Part shown: positions 11,201-24,861 of the stretch, in pieces
Numbering within the stretch: position 1 is the first letter of the stretch
How the letters are laid out: every line of letters begins with the position of its first letter
DNA from: Physcomitrium patens
Taxonomy: Eukaryota > Streptophyta > Bryopsida > Funariales > Funariaceae
NCBI RefSeq assembly: GCF_000002425.4
Contig: NC_037274.1
Coordinates: forward strand, 1,017,173 to 1,081,172
DNA: 64,000 nucleotides
Reading direction: 5' to 3'
The notes under the pieces: model-generated
Database searches by the model: none
Told to the model about the DNA's origin: nothing
Seen by the model: the letters and a program-made list of their open reading frames with translations, nothing else
Translations under genes and position numbers: made by a program

Positions 11201-11736
11201 GAAAACCTTAAAAGCGGAAGTCAACAAGTCATCGTGCTCAATTCCACCACTGGTCTTCTCTACCAGCACGAACAATGGCTGCGCACACTGAAACCCTAAT
11301 GCTATTAATGAGTCACCTTCGAGGGTTATAGAGCCTTCAGAGGCATTTGGCGGTTAAGGAATAGCGATGAAAGGTACTCCATGCGCAGCGCCCATGAAAA
11401 TACAGTATCGAAGCCAGACCAATCACAACAACGAAATCCCCAAAGAAAACATGCTCATCATAACTGTTTTGGAAAAAAAAAAAAAAAGGACTTGGAAAAA
11501 AAACTTGGAAAAAATCGAAACGAGAGGCAGGTCACAGGAAAGTACTTCGACACAGACTCCTTGTGCACTTGCAGTACATGAATGACCATGCCGCTGGCAG
11601 ACGAAAGCTTCTTATGACACACATGGCACTTGAAATGCTTGGCTTTCTGGTGTTGGATCAAGATCTTCTCGTCCTCGAACTCACGCTCGCAGTAAAAACA
11701 CCACACCTTGTACGTTTTCTTCTTCTTCTTCCCCAT
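8270..11736 (-). CDS. SUF4: SUF4-like C2H2 zinc-finger protein, 7 coding exons
   Basis: Coding exons on the minus strand: 11736-11546, 10929-10823, 10101-9972, 9560-9076, 8904-8735, 8521-8468, 8347-8270, all with GT/AG borders, giving 404 residues. The start MGKKKKK is chosen because the family begins this way; upstream in-frame codons look like leader. Two zinc fingers are seen: C13, C16, H29, H34 and C37, C40, H53, H58. Exon 2 gives the IPNAKPERE and EIYGMEGIP blocks, and exon 4 a long Pro/Gly-rich region. The C-terminus [15 protein letters not shown] plus [19 protein letters not shown] is typical of SUPPRESSOR OF FRIGIDA 4. In Arabidopsis SUF4 binds the FLC promoter with FRIGIDA. The animal relative BuGZ/ZNF207 acts in mitosis and splicing, so in a plant without FLC the role may be more general. 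Confidence 0.9.
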
Positions 11737-13689
11737 GGCTACGCCCGCTCGCAGGTCCTCTCTCTCTCTCTCTCTCCCCTCTACAGAATTGCGATCACCT
11801 CCTTTCCGTGCCTCTAATCTCAACCCTAATTGTGTCTGGGATGGGACGAAAGCATCGGCTTCACCTCGCCCCTCCCGAGACAACTTGCTGTGCGGAATAA
11901 CTTCCTGCTTGCTTCACCTTCAACCTCCACCCGCGATACCCAGCGAGCGATACCCTTTTCAGCCGTGTCTCTCAGGTTCTCAATATCCAAGATACCCGCC
12001 CCCACGTCCCAGAGCTTTACCACGGTATTTCATGTGCTTCACCATGGTAGACTACAAACCTCAACTTCTAATGAGGTTTTCCACTTCTTCTGGATGGTAC
12101 CTACTTTTTTTTTGTATTGCAACATACAGGAAATAAACAAAATGTCATGTTTTTATTTTATAATATTTTTTATTTATATTTTTGTTTAATAATGTATCGT
12201 TCTGTGTCATATCTAAGGAGGGAAAAAAATGTATAAAATGAATTAAATTTGAAATTGATGGATTCATCACTAAATCTATTGAAAGATTTTAAATTTTTTA
12301 AAAAAAAAACATATTATTTTGATGCTATGTTGAACAGTTACCTACAGAAAGCGAATCTCATGGTTGTCTTAAAATTATAATTAAAATTTATTATAAAGAC
12401 TTCATCACCATGTGTTCCAGAGGATGATTTAGAAAGACCGTCTATTATTGTGACAAGGTTTTGTAATTGTTTTATTCAAAAATATATATGCAGTTTTAAT
12501 TCAAAAATGATGAAAATATAATTTAAAATGATAATAGTAAAATGGGAAAATGAATTAGTACTCATAATGTTACGACTTGGGAATATTCAGAAGGATAATG
12601 AGATACTTTAAAACGTAATCTTTGGTGTATTTATATGGGTTAGTTTAATAAACAGATTTATGTTGTTCTTGCTACGTTGATGATGCAGAAGCGTCATATT
12701 CAAGTGATTTGAAACGTCGCCAAAAAATGATAAAATCGCAGAAAGTTATGGATTTGTTTCATCGATAATTCCCACCACTATTTAGTAACTTTCCTGTAAT
12801 TGATTAGTACAAATCGTGTTGTTTTGTAAAAGCCTTACATATGTTCTTGCTCAATTTATTGCTGAAAATGGAATAAAGTTTAAAACTGAAGACAATGCTT
12901 AATATTTGCATAGCTTGAGAAAGTTTTAGATCATCAATTAATTTGGTTTCATACTTCTTCTTTTCTTTTCTTTTTTTCCTTTTTTAATATATATATATAT
13001 ATATATATATCCTGATAATAATTTTTTTGAATTTATTGTTCAGGCTACTTAGTAAATTTTGCATTGCTAGAAAAATTAGACTATTAAGTTTTTTTATTCT
13101 GACGTTCTCAAGTAGATAAGCTATATATGAATATAATTAATTCCGTTAAAAGGTATTAATATACCACCGCATAAAACCGTGGATCATGAACGTAATTTAT
13201 TTTTATTTTTTATAGTGAATGCTATTTTGAGAAAGGTTATCAAAGTACAGAAGACTGTTCGCAATAGTTAATTGAAAAATTCAAAATTAAATAGAATACT
13301 TACATAATAAACCCCATCACCACCTAATGGGCTTTCTTAGGTCACCTTGCAATTGTCGCAGTGTGAACAGAGTCAAGCTTTGGTCAGGGAGTAGAAACCC
13401 GCCTACCGAAGTCAAACCTAAATACCCTGATATGGGTCACATGTCCTCCACAGATACCCTGGTTAATAATCGTGCCCGCAACCAAGGGCAGCTATTCTAA
13501 ACCTGGTAGGGTATCGGGGGTCGGTCGCCTTCTTCCATCATGCAGAAGAGCAAGGCACAGCGCAGAGCGAGCGAGCGAGCGAGGCCAGAGGAGGGAGGTG
13601 TTTGATGATCTCGCACGAAGTGAGAGTTTGGATTTTTCCACCGCAAGGGAAGAGGAGGAGCATTGCGATCGGTGGAGCCATTGATTAGC
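11737..13689. other. Intergenic region between divergent SUF4-like and SEC12/PHF1-like genes
   Basis: The two genes point away from each other, so both promoters lie here. 11737-12060 is of higher GC with a TC-rich tract (probable SUF4 leader). 12100-13300 is AT-rich with an (AT)n tract near 12986-13010. 13400-13689 is GC-richer and probably the leader of the downstream gene. No conserved coding frame seen. Confidence 0.55.
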
Positions 13690-15369
13690 ATGAGTAAGAA
13701 AGGGCGCTACTTGCTGTGCTCGAAGAAGTATGGACAGCCTTTGTTCGCAGGGGCGTGGGTGAAGGGGAAGAAGAAGGGCGATGGCGATGGCGATGGGAAA
13801 GAGGAAGCGGAGGAGGAAGGTTTGGTGCTGTTAGCGGGAGGCGGCGGGAACCAGCGGAGTGGTGTGCCGAATAGCTTGCTGCTTGCGGAGTATGATTTCG
13901 AGTCCACCGTCTTGACGGATGCGCTGGACACATTCACCACGGCCGATGACCCGCCCTACCGCATGGCCGCGCATCCGGCTGGGGAGGGAGTGGTCTGCAG
14001 CTTTGAGAAGGATTGTAGATTGTTTGAAGTGTGCCGAGATGATGCCAGTGGGAAAGTGAAAGTGGGGGTGGCAGAGCGGGAGATCCAGGGTTTGCAGGGA
14101 GTTGGGGAGCAGAACTGTCTGGTGTTTAGTCCTGATGGTACCTGTCTCGCGGCTGGTGGTGACGACGGACACTTGCGTGTGATCGAGTGGGGGACATTTA
14201 AGGTGCCATTGCTTAATCCTCCCTGAAGGAACGAGAGGGTGTGATTTTAGGGGTTTTCCATGAGCGTCGTGTTTTCCCCCCCCCCTCTTTCTCTCTTTTT
14301 TCTTTTTTCGACATAAATGGGTTACTTTTTATGGTATGTTGTCGTTGTTACTGCATTTGGGCGAGCTTGGTGGTCGAATTTGACATTATTTTTTTCAGGT
14401 ACTACTTGACAAAGCCGAAGCTCACAAGTCAATTAAGGATCTGGACTTTAGCTTGGACGGTTCATTGGTAGCCTCGACATCCGATGATAGCGCTTGTCGA
14501 ATTTGGGACATGTCGGGAAATTGTGTCTCTTCACTTCCTTCCGTGAGAGGGGAAGGTATTGGGTTTGTGAGGTTCTCTCGAGATGGTAGAAAGCCCTTAC
14601 TGTATGTAGCTGTGCGAAAATATGGGGCCGGTTTTGTGTCAGCATTCGATACCACCACTTGGAAGTTGACGACCTCGCACAAGCTACAAGAAGATCCTAT
14701 CTCTGCCTTTTCTATTTCTCGAGATGGGAGGTAATTGGAAACAAGTATCTCTTATTTTGCAGCTGTTTTCATCTCCTGCCAGTATTTGTATATCTGCCGT
14801 GCTAAGAAGGCTGCAGTAATTTTCTCAATGGTTGCATCGTCAATCACACGTGTTTCTCGGGTTTCGATTTTGTTGGTACAGCTTGAACTTGCAAAGTGTG
14901 GGAGGTTTTAGGAAATGAAGGCGGACCTTCATGGAATACCGAGTGCTCACCATCATTTTTTTGATCGATCTCTATGCCACTTGTGCGCAGGTTTCTTGCT
15001 ATTGGAAGCAGTGAGGGAGCTATATCGATTGTCGATGCTGCCAGTTTGTCAGTGTGTCAAACGTTGAAGCGTGCACATATGATCTTTGTGACATCCATGG
15101 ACTTTTCTCCAAGTGGTCGAGCTATTTTGTCCGTATCAGCAGATTCTAGTGCACGCGTCACCCCAGTTGAACCGACCAACAGCGGCTCACGGCAGGGATC
15201 TCTGCTCTTGCTTGTCATATTCTTTCTTTCTATGTTAGTAGTTGTTTTAGGTAGAGATGTGCTCCCTGATTGGCATCATGATCAGTCTCTAGCTGGTGTG
15301 CTTTCGGGTTTTCTTGCACGCTTAACTTCGTCCTCCAAGTTGAATGTAACTAGCCATGGCAATTCTTGA
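13690..15369 (+). CDS. SEC12/PHF1-like WD40 protein of the ER membrane, 3 exons
   Basis: Exons 13690-14202, 14399-14730 and 14991-15369 join in phase (AAG/GTA, then AG/G) to give 407 residues. The start MSKKGRY is the second in-frame Met, with the family-like KKYGQPLFAGAWV right after it. A GGGGN loop (G50-N54) followed by RSGVPN resembles the potassium-binding loop of Sec12. WD-type blades include the LVFSPDGTCLAAGGDDG, SLVASTSDDSACRIWD and MDFSPSGRAILSVSADSSARV stretches. A single membrane segment lies near residues 353-369, with a short lumenal tail. Sec12 is the exchange factor for the SAR1 GTPase in COPII budding; PHF1 is a plant paralogue needed for phosphate-transporter exit from the ER. 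I cannot separate the two by eye, so I leave the symbol blank. Confidence 0.88.
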
Positions 15370-18300
15370 ATAATTTAGATGCTCAACATTGTGTTGATTT
15401 AAACGTACAATTGTAAACTTGCGGGATTACGGTATTAGTTGATGAGGTCGCACTCCAGGTTTTTTGTTATGTAAATAAATCTAAATTCGGAAGGTTTCAT
15501 GTTTCGATGTTTTCAGGGCCTTTCCTCCAACAGTCTGTGCCTGCCCTATCGGGTGCTAGGATGGACGAAGTGTTTTCCTGGCGGTGCATGTGCACCAGGT
15601 TTAGAATATAAATGGGTCTCAAACTGGCCCGGAAGAATTCGTAAACGTTCAGAGAATTAGTTCCCCCAATTTCCTTCCCACAGTTACACTAGTAAATTTT
15701 CTAATTTAAGTCTCGGAATCAAGCAGTGTCACAGCATGGTCGTCGGCTCCTCTAGAAATGCGTTGGTGGGTTTTACTCACTTACTCTTGAATCGGCACAT
15801 CGGACCGGTGTTGCAACTACTGTCATCAAAACTTCTGTTTCGTTCTCGATGTTAACCACCCTTACATCAGTAACGCTGTAATTGGTGATTTTCTCTGCTA
15901 ATGCACCCCAAATGAGAACACGTGACAAGGATATAGGTAGCAGCGCAGTAAAAATGGTTCGTCAGGCGGAAATTCCACGTGGACCTCCAACCAGTGGGCG
16001 AAATCTCACATGAGCACGTCATCCCTTGTACCCTACCAAATGATACACTCGAAAACCAGCCTGACGATCAAACTGCCGATCGGAAAGAACAGGCTCCAGG
16101 TTGCTACATGAAGAAGCTCATCTTCCCACGGATATCGAGCTGTTGTGACCACAGCATGAATGCTCTTTGCGTGATGATAAAACCAATCCTCAGCGACATC
16201 GAACAGGTGAGGAGATGCACATCGTTGCACTCTTCACAAGTGGTTCAGTAGCAAACGAAATCAATGTTTCAGCCGACGGTTTCGAAACTGGTATCCCGCA
16301 GGTTCCCGAAGCGTGGTCGACGAGATCGCCGGAACCAGCGACAAGTTCCGATGTCCAATCTGTACAAATAACGGCCAAATTTTGCTTTAATGAATGATTT
16401 GTGGGGAGTGGGGAGTTCAGTTTCAGCCTTCGTAGAAGATTTTATTGGGAACCACCGATTGAATGATGTCTTGCAAGTCGCACTCTCGTCTCGGTGCCGG
16501 TTTTCTTGCCAGTCCTTGTCGGTGATGATTGGTTCGTGATACCGACACTGCTGTCGGTATTCTTTGCTTGGATTCGGCTTCAAGACTGTGATCGACTAGT
16601 TGCTGTGAAGCTTCCTTGGTTTAAATATTTTCGTAACGGACATCTACATTCTAAATGATATAAAATAATTTCAATATATATATATATATGTGTGTATTTC
16701 TTGATTTGAGCATGTAGAAATTTCGGTTTATCTATATTCAAATTTAATATTTTTTAATATATGTATATACACTCCATCTTTTCCAAAGGTATATGTAGGC
16801 TATGTTGACTCACATTCTTAAACTAGGGTGAACAACAAGTTTTACTAAATTTTGATGATCTCCAAAGATATTTTTAGAATGAATAGTCATGTTTATTTTA
16901 CCTATTGTATTGAATGTGATTGCAAACATCCATCTAAATTTAGTTCAGCCAATATGATTCATTAATAACAAAAATCTGTCCAAGCCAAATGTTTAGCCAT
17001 GTAAAGATCATCAATAAATAGTCATAATCTTGTTTAGTATTATATATTGCTTTGAGTGGCTGAAATTTTCACCAACTTCTATTTTTCATGGACATCAAAA
17101 GGAATTGGCATAACTATTCTAGGCTCTTTGGATTTCATGTTTGTATTTTATAAAATTTTACAAGGTTTTGCTGCAAGAAATTAATTTATTTTGTGACTTC
17201 AACCAGTTCACAAAAAACAAACACTTTTCCTCAATTTTACCCTTCATTGGTTTATGATTTTTTTTAATAGATAAATTTTAAATATATAAAACATATGATG
17301 AAAAAGTGGACACTTAGTTTGCATATATATATATATATATATATATCAACATTGACTTGATTGATTTACTCCGATGCAAGTTTTGTCATTGTTATTTTGT
17401 ACTTTAATTGTTTCTCAGATTCTTATTGGGATGCATCATGGTTGGTAATTTAATGTCTGAAATGCTATTTTTAATGCTTCACAAAGATAATTTTAGAATG
17501 TTACTATTACATTGTGTATGTGGTTTAGAACTTTGTTTTCTTTGTAATCAACTAAGCCGTGTCATGGTTTGAATTTTCAAAGTGGTAGATACCACCATCA
17601 CTTTGGAAATATTAAATTTTCTTTTCTTTTTGTTAATAACAATAGAACCAAAGTTATGTTGAAAATTCTATTTAAAAGTACAAAAAATGATGACATTATT
17701 AATAATCTTATTGTAAGTCACTTTTGTTAATGAGGTATGTTATTGAAGGTACTTACAGTTGAGAAAGCATCAATTATGTGCTTTACTTGTACACTTCAAT
17801 CTTGGTACATTTAATAATAATCAAAGCTTAATATTTTTATTTCACATTATAAAAAATAAAATCAAGCAATACAACCAATCTTGTAAATTTTCTTTAGAGA
17901 TATATCACATTGTTTCTGTTTAGTATTGTATTTACCTTTGATACTACAGAATAGTCATTTTACAACAAAAAATTAAGTGCTCAAATACATATTTTTTGTA
18001 ATCTATTGTTTCCTCATCTTCTACACAAATTGTTCCAAGGTTCTGGACCCACAAGCTTGAAGTAGTGAACTCAGAGTAGAGGTACACAAATGTTGACTGA
18101 TTTTGCTACCAAAACCCACAAATCAATGTGTGAAGTTTTGTAGAACATGATGCATAAAATAAAATAAAAAACTGCCAAGCATGAAAAAAATTAGATTCGT
18201 TCTTCAACATAAAATAAAAATAAACAAAAACACAAGTAAAAAAATCTCTTTCAAAAACCTTGAAACCACTCTTAAAATGTCTTTTCCTTAAAGCTTAAGT

Positions 18301-21300
18301 TGCAGAATGCATGGATGGAACTTGTGTTTGAGAATTCACAATTTCCAATAAATTCATACCATTAATAACTTCCAGTATTGTATAAGAAAGAATATCAAAA
18401 TGTAACTGAGCTTATCTACAAGAGAAAGGGAAAAGCTTCAGAACCTCTCTTGTTTTTCCAGAGACACCCACGTCTGTGTGTCCTTTTTTGCTCCACTTTT
18501 ACTTTATTTTACTTTTTAATTGCTTTATTTATTTTCTTTTATATCTTTCCGTTGTCAGTGTTGGTACTACACTTAGGCTTTTTGTTTGTTGAGCAAGCTC
18601 CAGCTGGGTATTAAATTGTGCCACTGCAGAAGAAGAAGAAGCTTCTGGACCCTTCCTCAAAAAGTCCACAATGACTCTCTCATTTTCTTTTTCTTTCTAT
18701 CAGTTAGTGCTTTGTAAAGCATTGCTGCTCAAAGCTGGAGCTACTGTGGGGGAACACTGTGCTTGGCAGGGGATGTACTTTTTCTTATTTCTCTTTATCT
18801 TTTATCGTTTTTTTTTTTGCCTTGACAAGGTCTCAGGTGGGGTGTTCTGCCCCAACCCAATACCCATACTGCTGCTTAGACAAATATAATAATAAAATAA
18901 TAGGGCTTGCACATGTAGTCATGTGGGAACCCCACTGTTTTCTTCTACTTGAGGTCAATTCCACAGCAGCCTTTTCTCTCCCGACCCCCCCTCGCAAACC
19001 CCTAAATTAATGAACGATGAATGAATGAATAATACTACCACATTTAGTGATGGATGAAAATATACAAAATGAATTAATTAATTAATAAGGAACCTTCGAG
19101 ATTATATCAAAGGGAAAAGATACCAAGTGATGGGGAGCATGTGCTCAGCCAGAGATTCTGCAACCAATGGGTGGGAATTGAGAGCCCTGTGGGAACCTGT
19201 GGGGAACCCATTCCTCCTCCTCCTCAGCCCAGTCAAGCCCAGCCACAGCATATGCCCTTCGAGTGAATTATTTGATACAGTGGGAGGGGGGGGGGTACCA
19301 ATTGGCCCCCCCTTCATAAAACTTTTGACTACTACACATGTATGTGCATGGGTTATTATGTGGGTTTAAAAAACTTTAATCCTCATCATATGATTCCATT
19401 TTCTGCCTTTCTTGAAACATTAGAAAACAATTAGTATTGTGGTTTTTGCCACGTTTTACAAGACTCTTCCATGGTCAGCACACTTAATTCCCACAGTAAA
19501 TTTTTTTTAATGAACAAATAGTGTTTGTTTTGTTTTTTTTCCTCTTGCAACTTAATATGGAAATTGGTAGGATTAGGGTTTGATCACTGAGGCACATGCA
19601 TTGACAATTTACTTATTTGTGGGTTGGCTGTTGTTGTTGTGTGCAGAATCTATTGTAGAATTGGCCTTGTGCAGAGAATTCCACCTAGAGTACTATTCCC
19701 CACCTGGAAAGAAAAGCAGGAATGCTGCTGCTGACTGAGGTGGTGGTGGTGGTGGTGGTGAATCAGGTATCAGCTTAGAAAGCAGTCTGTAAGCTTACTG
19801 TTTATCATTAAATTATTTTTATTTTTATGATCATTATTGTTTAGTCGATAACATGTAATAATAATAATAATAATAATAGTAAGATGCATTACGAATCTTA
19901 TATATCTATCTATCTATATATATATATATATATATATGTGAAGTGTATAATAATGCAATCATGCCCTAGATGTCTACCAATCATGTTGTTTTGCAGCATT
20001 TCTTCAAACATGATTATGATAATGAGGTCTTGTATCGAGTCCTATTAGAACCAGGAGGAGGTAAAATCGGTAGCGTGCTCAAAGCTACTGACGAGCAGAG
20101 GCCAGGTGGTGGTGGCTGTCGCTGGGGGGGATCGAACCCTGCGTTCATTGAAACTATAAATTAGGGCAGCAAGGGGTACCGCCCGGGCCGGGTGCAGGAG
20201 GTTGGACATTTCGCTTGGGAACCCGGGCGGGGGTCAGGTGACCCTTTCTCTCTCTTTCTGTGTGTGTCTCACCTACAACTGGAGGATTAACGCGCAGTCT
20301 TGCCGATTGTCAGACTGCCTGTCTCGCCATCGCCAGAAATAAAACGCACGAGGACGATGCTACTCGTTGCTGCTCCTTGGGGGAGGGAAGGAGGTGCACA
20401 GTCTAGTGTGAGGATGTTAGCAAGCAAGCGAGTGAGAGGTTTTCCAGGGGAGGAGGTTGCCGGACGCGGGAGGTAGACGGGTTTAGTTATTTGTTGTGTT
20501 GTGTTGTTGTGGTGTTTTTTTTTTTTTTTTTTTTTTTTTTTTGAGATTAGAGTTGTTTGAGGTGTATGGCAACGTAGAGTGGGAAATGGCGGGCAAGAAT
20601 GCGGAGGCGAGAATAATTTAGATAATTTGGAGGTGGTGATTTAGCTGGAGAGGGAGTGGTTTAGGACCGCGATTAGTAGTGAAGATTTTTTGAAGTAGAG
20701 AGACAATGGTGGTTGATTGTGAGGAGACGAAGCGGAGTGGAATGTGGTGGTGTTGAATGTGAGCGCAGTCGGAGATTTGTGCGATTTGTACTTTTTATAT
20801 ATATTTTTTTCTTTCTTGGGGTTGCTTTGTAGGGGGGAAAGTTGTTTGACGAGTGTTGATGTGAAAGAGGGGAAGCTTTGATACAGTGAGTGAAACGGAG
20901 AGAGTGTTTTTTGAGGTGCTACGATTTATTTATTTATTCTTTATGCGGGATTGAGGTTGTAGCAACGGTTTTCCGAGCTGGAAAATGGTTTCTGATCACT
21001 GCATTATGATTTTCTTCGGAGGAAATTCGTACTTGGCACGTGCATGTTAGATGTGTGCATGGCGGAGTTTGGACGATTAGCATTGATTTGACGATTTAGT
21101 GAAGTTTGTTGTGGCCGATTTTTTTTTGAAGGTGATCGGACTGAATGTCGCCGGGTACAAATCGTGGGGAACACGCTTGGCGGCAAACAAGCGCAGTTGT
21201 GGAACTGGTTCTGTGTCATCAGTGCGCACACTGTTTTTGAGCGAGGCCTTGAATCAGAAGTTATTTGGGTGGCTAGTAAGGACCGACACTGCAATGTGCG

Positions 21301-21631
21301 CTTGTGGCTCTATTTCTGAGTGTCAACTGTATTTTAAACCCCCCCTCCATAGGTAATCCAAACAACTCATGGTAGGCGTTTCCAAAGACGTTGTTCACGT
21401 CTGTTGCGTTTAGAAATCATCTGGAGAAGCGGTTAAAGTGGAAGATTGGAATTGATACGAATGCGCTCGATGCTGTTTGTGGACTCGATCGCCTGCAGAC
21501 AACTGTTGTATCATCGAGCCCAGCAGGACTAGCACACCATCTAAAACAAGCCCTGAGGTTGGCTCCAAGAACTTGATAGAAATAAGCGGGCATCAAGAGT
21601 GTTCGAATCTTGGCAACGAAAGGTTGTCGAA
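15370..21631. other. Intergenic and 5' leader of CSLC; no gene recognised
   Basis: 15370-16620 is of genic composition but only short unrelated ORFs are seen, for example 15979-16251. 16620-18400 is AT-rich. 18400-20170 holds microsatellites: (GGT)n near 19740-19760, (TAA)n near 19858-19878, (AT)n near 19916-19936. A GC-rich block at 20170-20480, a T28 run (20515-20542) and GT/GA-rich sequence to 21631 probably form the promoter and leader of CSLC, perhaps with a leader intron. No tRNA or rRNA recognised. Confidence 0.5.
20515..20542. repeat. T28 homopolymer upstream of CSLC
   Basis: Uninterrupted run of 28 T about 1.1 kb before the CSLC start codon. Such runs can exclude nucleosomes, but may also be plain slippage. 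Confidence 0.9.
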
Positions 21632-23751
21632 ATGGCTCCCCAGAAGTTCGATTTTGTTGATTGGTGGAGCAAGGAGGTCCGCCGTGGGACTCCCGTGGTC
21701 GTCAAGATGGAGAACCCAAACTATTCCATGCTGGAGATTGAGAGCCCTAAGTCCAGTTTTGAGGACCAGAAAGATAAAGAGAAGAACGCCAAACAGTTAA
21801 CATGGGTGCTTCTTCTCAAAGCACACAGGGCCGCGGGTTGTGTCGCTTGGGTTTGGTCCGGTGTAATGATATTGCTTGCCGCCATTAAGAAACGCCTCAT
21901 CCTGGGACAAGGATTAGCTCAGCAAGACAAGCCTCACAAAGGAAAGTTGTTTAAGGCAATTACAGGTTTCTTGGTTTTTGCCGTGATGATGTTGTGTGTG
22001 GAAGTTGCAGCTCATGCTTTGAGTTGGCACTTCTCAACGCCACACTGGCCTTCCTCTTTCCGGATTCAGGACCTTCCGCACGTGGTGTATGTTGGGTGGA
22101 TGTACTTTCGTGCCAGCTACATTGCGCCTACGCTTCAAAAATTGACAGATTTCTGTATCTGGTTGTTCCTCATCCAGTCAGTAGATCGAATTGTGTTGTT
22201 TCTCGGCTGTGTGTACATCAGATGGAAGGGCCTCAAGCCTGTTCCCATCAATCCATCCCTGGAGTCTGACGACGCCGAGAACCCAGATAGCGGGCATCCC
22301 ATGGTTCTTGTTCAGATTCCTATGTGCAACGAGCGAGAGGTTTGTACTGGCCCAAGATCTTAATGCATTTTAGCGGAGATAGTCTATATTTGGGCATTTA
22401 TAGGCGGACGTTCTGATCTTCATATGGAATTTCTGAGAATTGTAGAGCGCGCTCCTGTGGTTGCTACGTGTAGGATTCGTCAAGGGTCGTAAGCATTACT
22501 TGTTGGATCAACTGGACGTAAGAGCCGAATTGTGGTTACATGAACCCATAGGTGTTCAGTTTGTTATATGAATTGTCTTACAGAACTGTTCCACTGCAGT
22601 GAAGTGTTCAGCGTACGTCAAGGCGGATGCATTTTTTCTTGTGAGCTAAATTGATAATTCACTCTGCTTTTCGTATTGCTTTGGTTGTATATAGGTATAC
22701 GAGCAATCCATATCAGCTGTTTGTCAGCTTGATTGGCCCAAGAGCCGTATCCTGATTCAGGTTTTGGACGATTCGTCAGATGTTGAGACACGTTTTCTAA
22801 TTAAAAGTGAGGTTTCTAAATGGCAACAGAAGGGAGTGAATATAGTGTACAGACACCGGGTTAACCGCACAGGATACAAGGCCGGGAACATGAAGTCAGC
22901 CATGCAGTGTGATTACGTAAAGAAGTATGAATTTGTGGCCATTTTTGACGCAGACTTTCAGCCCAAGTCTGACTTCCTCAAACGCACAGTTCCTCACTTT
23001 AGAGTAAGCTCTTGAATTTCCTAATGAATGGATTAATTCTGCAGGCATTGTGAAGTGACCACTTTCTATTGTCTTCGAGCCTGTGCGTGTCTGGCGGTCA
23101 TGCTTCTGTTGTGCATTGTGAATCACTCACAGTGTAGTTGTGAGTTGTAGATATGGCTTGCTGCGCAAATTTCAGTGCATTCGTTTCTCTTCAAATGGGG
23201 TTCCTGTTAGCTGGCAGGAAGAGTTTCAAGAGAAACTGTGGAGTTCTTTTTCTAAGATAGTTTGCATTAAGATTTCGAGTGCCCACTTTGATCAGTTTTA
23301 CGGAATTTGTGCTTTTCATGTGTACTGAGCTAAACTATTCTATTTTTGATTTGTTCTTTATTTATTAATTCTTTCTCGCTTATGAACATTGGTATCGTCG
23401 ATTGTAGGACAATCCTGAGCTTGCACTCGTGCAGACCCGTTGGTCTTTTGTCAACAAGGATGAGAATCTACTCACACGCCTTCAAAACATCAATTTGTCC
23501 TTTCATTTCGAGGTGGAGCAGCAAGTGAATGGTATATTCATCAACTTCTTCGGCTTCAACGGCACAGCAGGGGTGTGGAGAATTACAGCACTGGAGGAGT
23601 CAGGTGGCTGGTTGGAAAGGACTACTGTGGAGGACATGGACATTGCTGTCAGAGCTCATCTTCAAGGCTGGAAGTTCATCTTTCTCAACGATGTTCGGGT
23701 TAATGTTCTCACTAGTTTTCTTTCGTTTAGTTTAATGAAATATTGAAGTAA

Positions 23752-23804
<53 letters not shown>

Positions 23805-24861
23805 AGCTTCTATTTGTCTCTGCACATTTTGATAAATCTTAGTTTTCATTTTACCAATTCACCGTGTGAATCGCATTTTCTGCTGGAGCTCGTTGAAAGC
23901 CTTCCATTGTTAGTGCTTGATATCCGTAGCATGTAACTTATGGTTGATATGTGCGGTTCCCTGTTGCAGTGCCTTTGTGAATTGCCCGAGTCGTACGAGG
24001 CATATCGTAAGCAGCAACATCGATGGCACTCTGGCCCTATGCAGCTTTTCCGCCTTTGTTTTCCAGACATCATAAAAGCTAAGGTGTGTAACAGCTTTGC
24101 CATTGCAGAGTTATCTTGCAAACGCACATTATTCTTTTGTTATTATTCTTATGGTACATGAATATGTAACTGAAATTTTTTAGGACTCTTGAATTGTGCA
24201 GATCTCCTGGATGAAGAAGGCAAACATGATCTTTCTCTTCTTCCTTCTGAGGAAACTCATTCTCCCATTCTATTCATTCACACTCTTCTGTATTATTCTA
24301 CCATTGACCATGTTTGTTCCGGAAGCGACTCTGCCAGTTTGGGTTGTGTGCTACATTCCGGCACTTATGTCAATCTTGAATGTCATCCCTTCACCCAAGT
24401 CATTTCCTTTCCTAGTCCCCTACCTCCTCTTTGAGAATACCATGTCAGTGACCAAGTTCAATGCCATGATTTCTGGCCTCTTCCAACTTAGCAGTGCGCA
24501 CGAGTGGGTAGTGACCAAAAAAACTGGGCGAGCTTCTGAGGGAGACGTATTGGAGAAAGACACGGCTAGATCTACCGTGGCTCTGGACAAAACCATGTCC
24601 GAGTCCGGTATAGATGCATTGAAGACGCTTGATGTGAAGCTGGATCCTCTTGTACCCCCTTCAGTTCATGATGCATTGCAACCGCCAATGAAAAAGAAGA
24701 ATCGACTGTATCGTAAGGAGTTGCTACTTTCTTTTCTGCTACTTACAGCTGCCGCACGGAGTTTGCTCTCTGCGCAGGGAATTCATTTCTATTTTCTGCT
24801 CTTTCAAGGTATCTCATTCTTGGTGGTTGGACTTGATCTAATTGGGGAGCAAGTGAGTTGA
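21632..24861 (+). CDS. CSLC: Cellulose synthase-like C (xyloglucan backbone glucan synthase), 5 exons
   Basis: Exons 21632-22339, 22695-23003, 23408-23698, 23970-24083 and 24202-24861, all with GT/AG borders and all phase 0, give 693 residues, the usual CSLC length. The start is set at [12 protein letters not shown], a typical CSLC N-terminus; the earlier in-frame Met at 21599 is less likely. Two membrane helices lie in exon 1. GT2 catalytic motifs: DD at 261-262, DAD at 321-323, ED at 414-415 (TVEDMD) and QQHRW at 451-455 (QxxRW). Exon 5 carries the remaining helices, with VTKKTG and [10 protein letters not shown] blocks. CSLC enzymes make the beta-1,4-glucan backbone of xyloglucan from UDP-glucose in the Golgi. 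Intron 3 holds an (AT)23 tract (23755-23800). Confidence 0.95.
23755..23800. repeat. (AT)n microsatellite in CSLC intron 3
   Basis: About 46 bases of pure AT dinucleotide repeat between exons 3 and 4; likely polymorphic. Confidence 0.9.

Noticed and set aside
11458..11883. Long ORF starting 49 codons before MGKKKKK of the SUF4-like gene
   Set aside because: The upstream codons are low-complexity leader sequence and the family starts at MGKKKKK; the tail past 11546 is intron.
15979..16251. 90-codon ORF downstream of the SEC12/PHF1-like gene
   Set aside because: No domain, overlaps equal-sized ORFs on the other strand; likely UTR or spacer.
19286..19313. G10 ... CCAATTGG ... C7 palindrome
   Set aside because: It is a short low-complexity inverted repeat; too short for a miRNA precursor and no other feature supports a function.
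20105..20150. tRNA-like T-loop motif (GGTTCGATCCC on the minus strand)
   Set aside because: No A-box-containing D arm lies at the right distance upstream on that strand and no cloverleaf can be drawn, so I do not call a tRNA.
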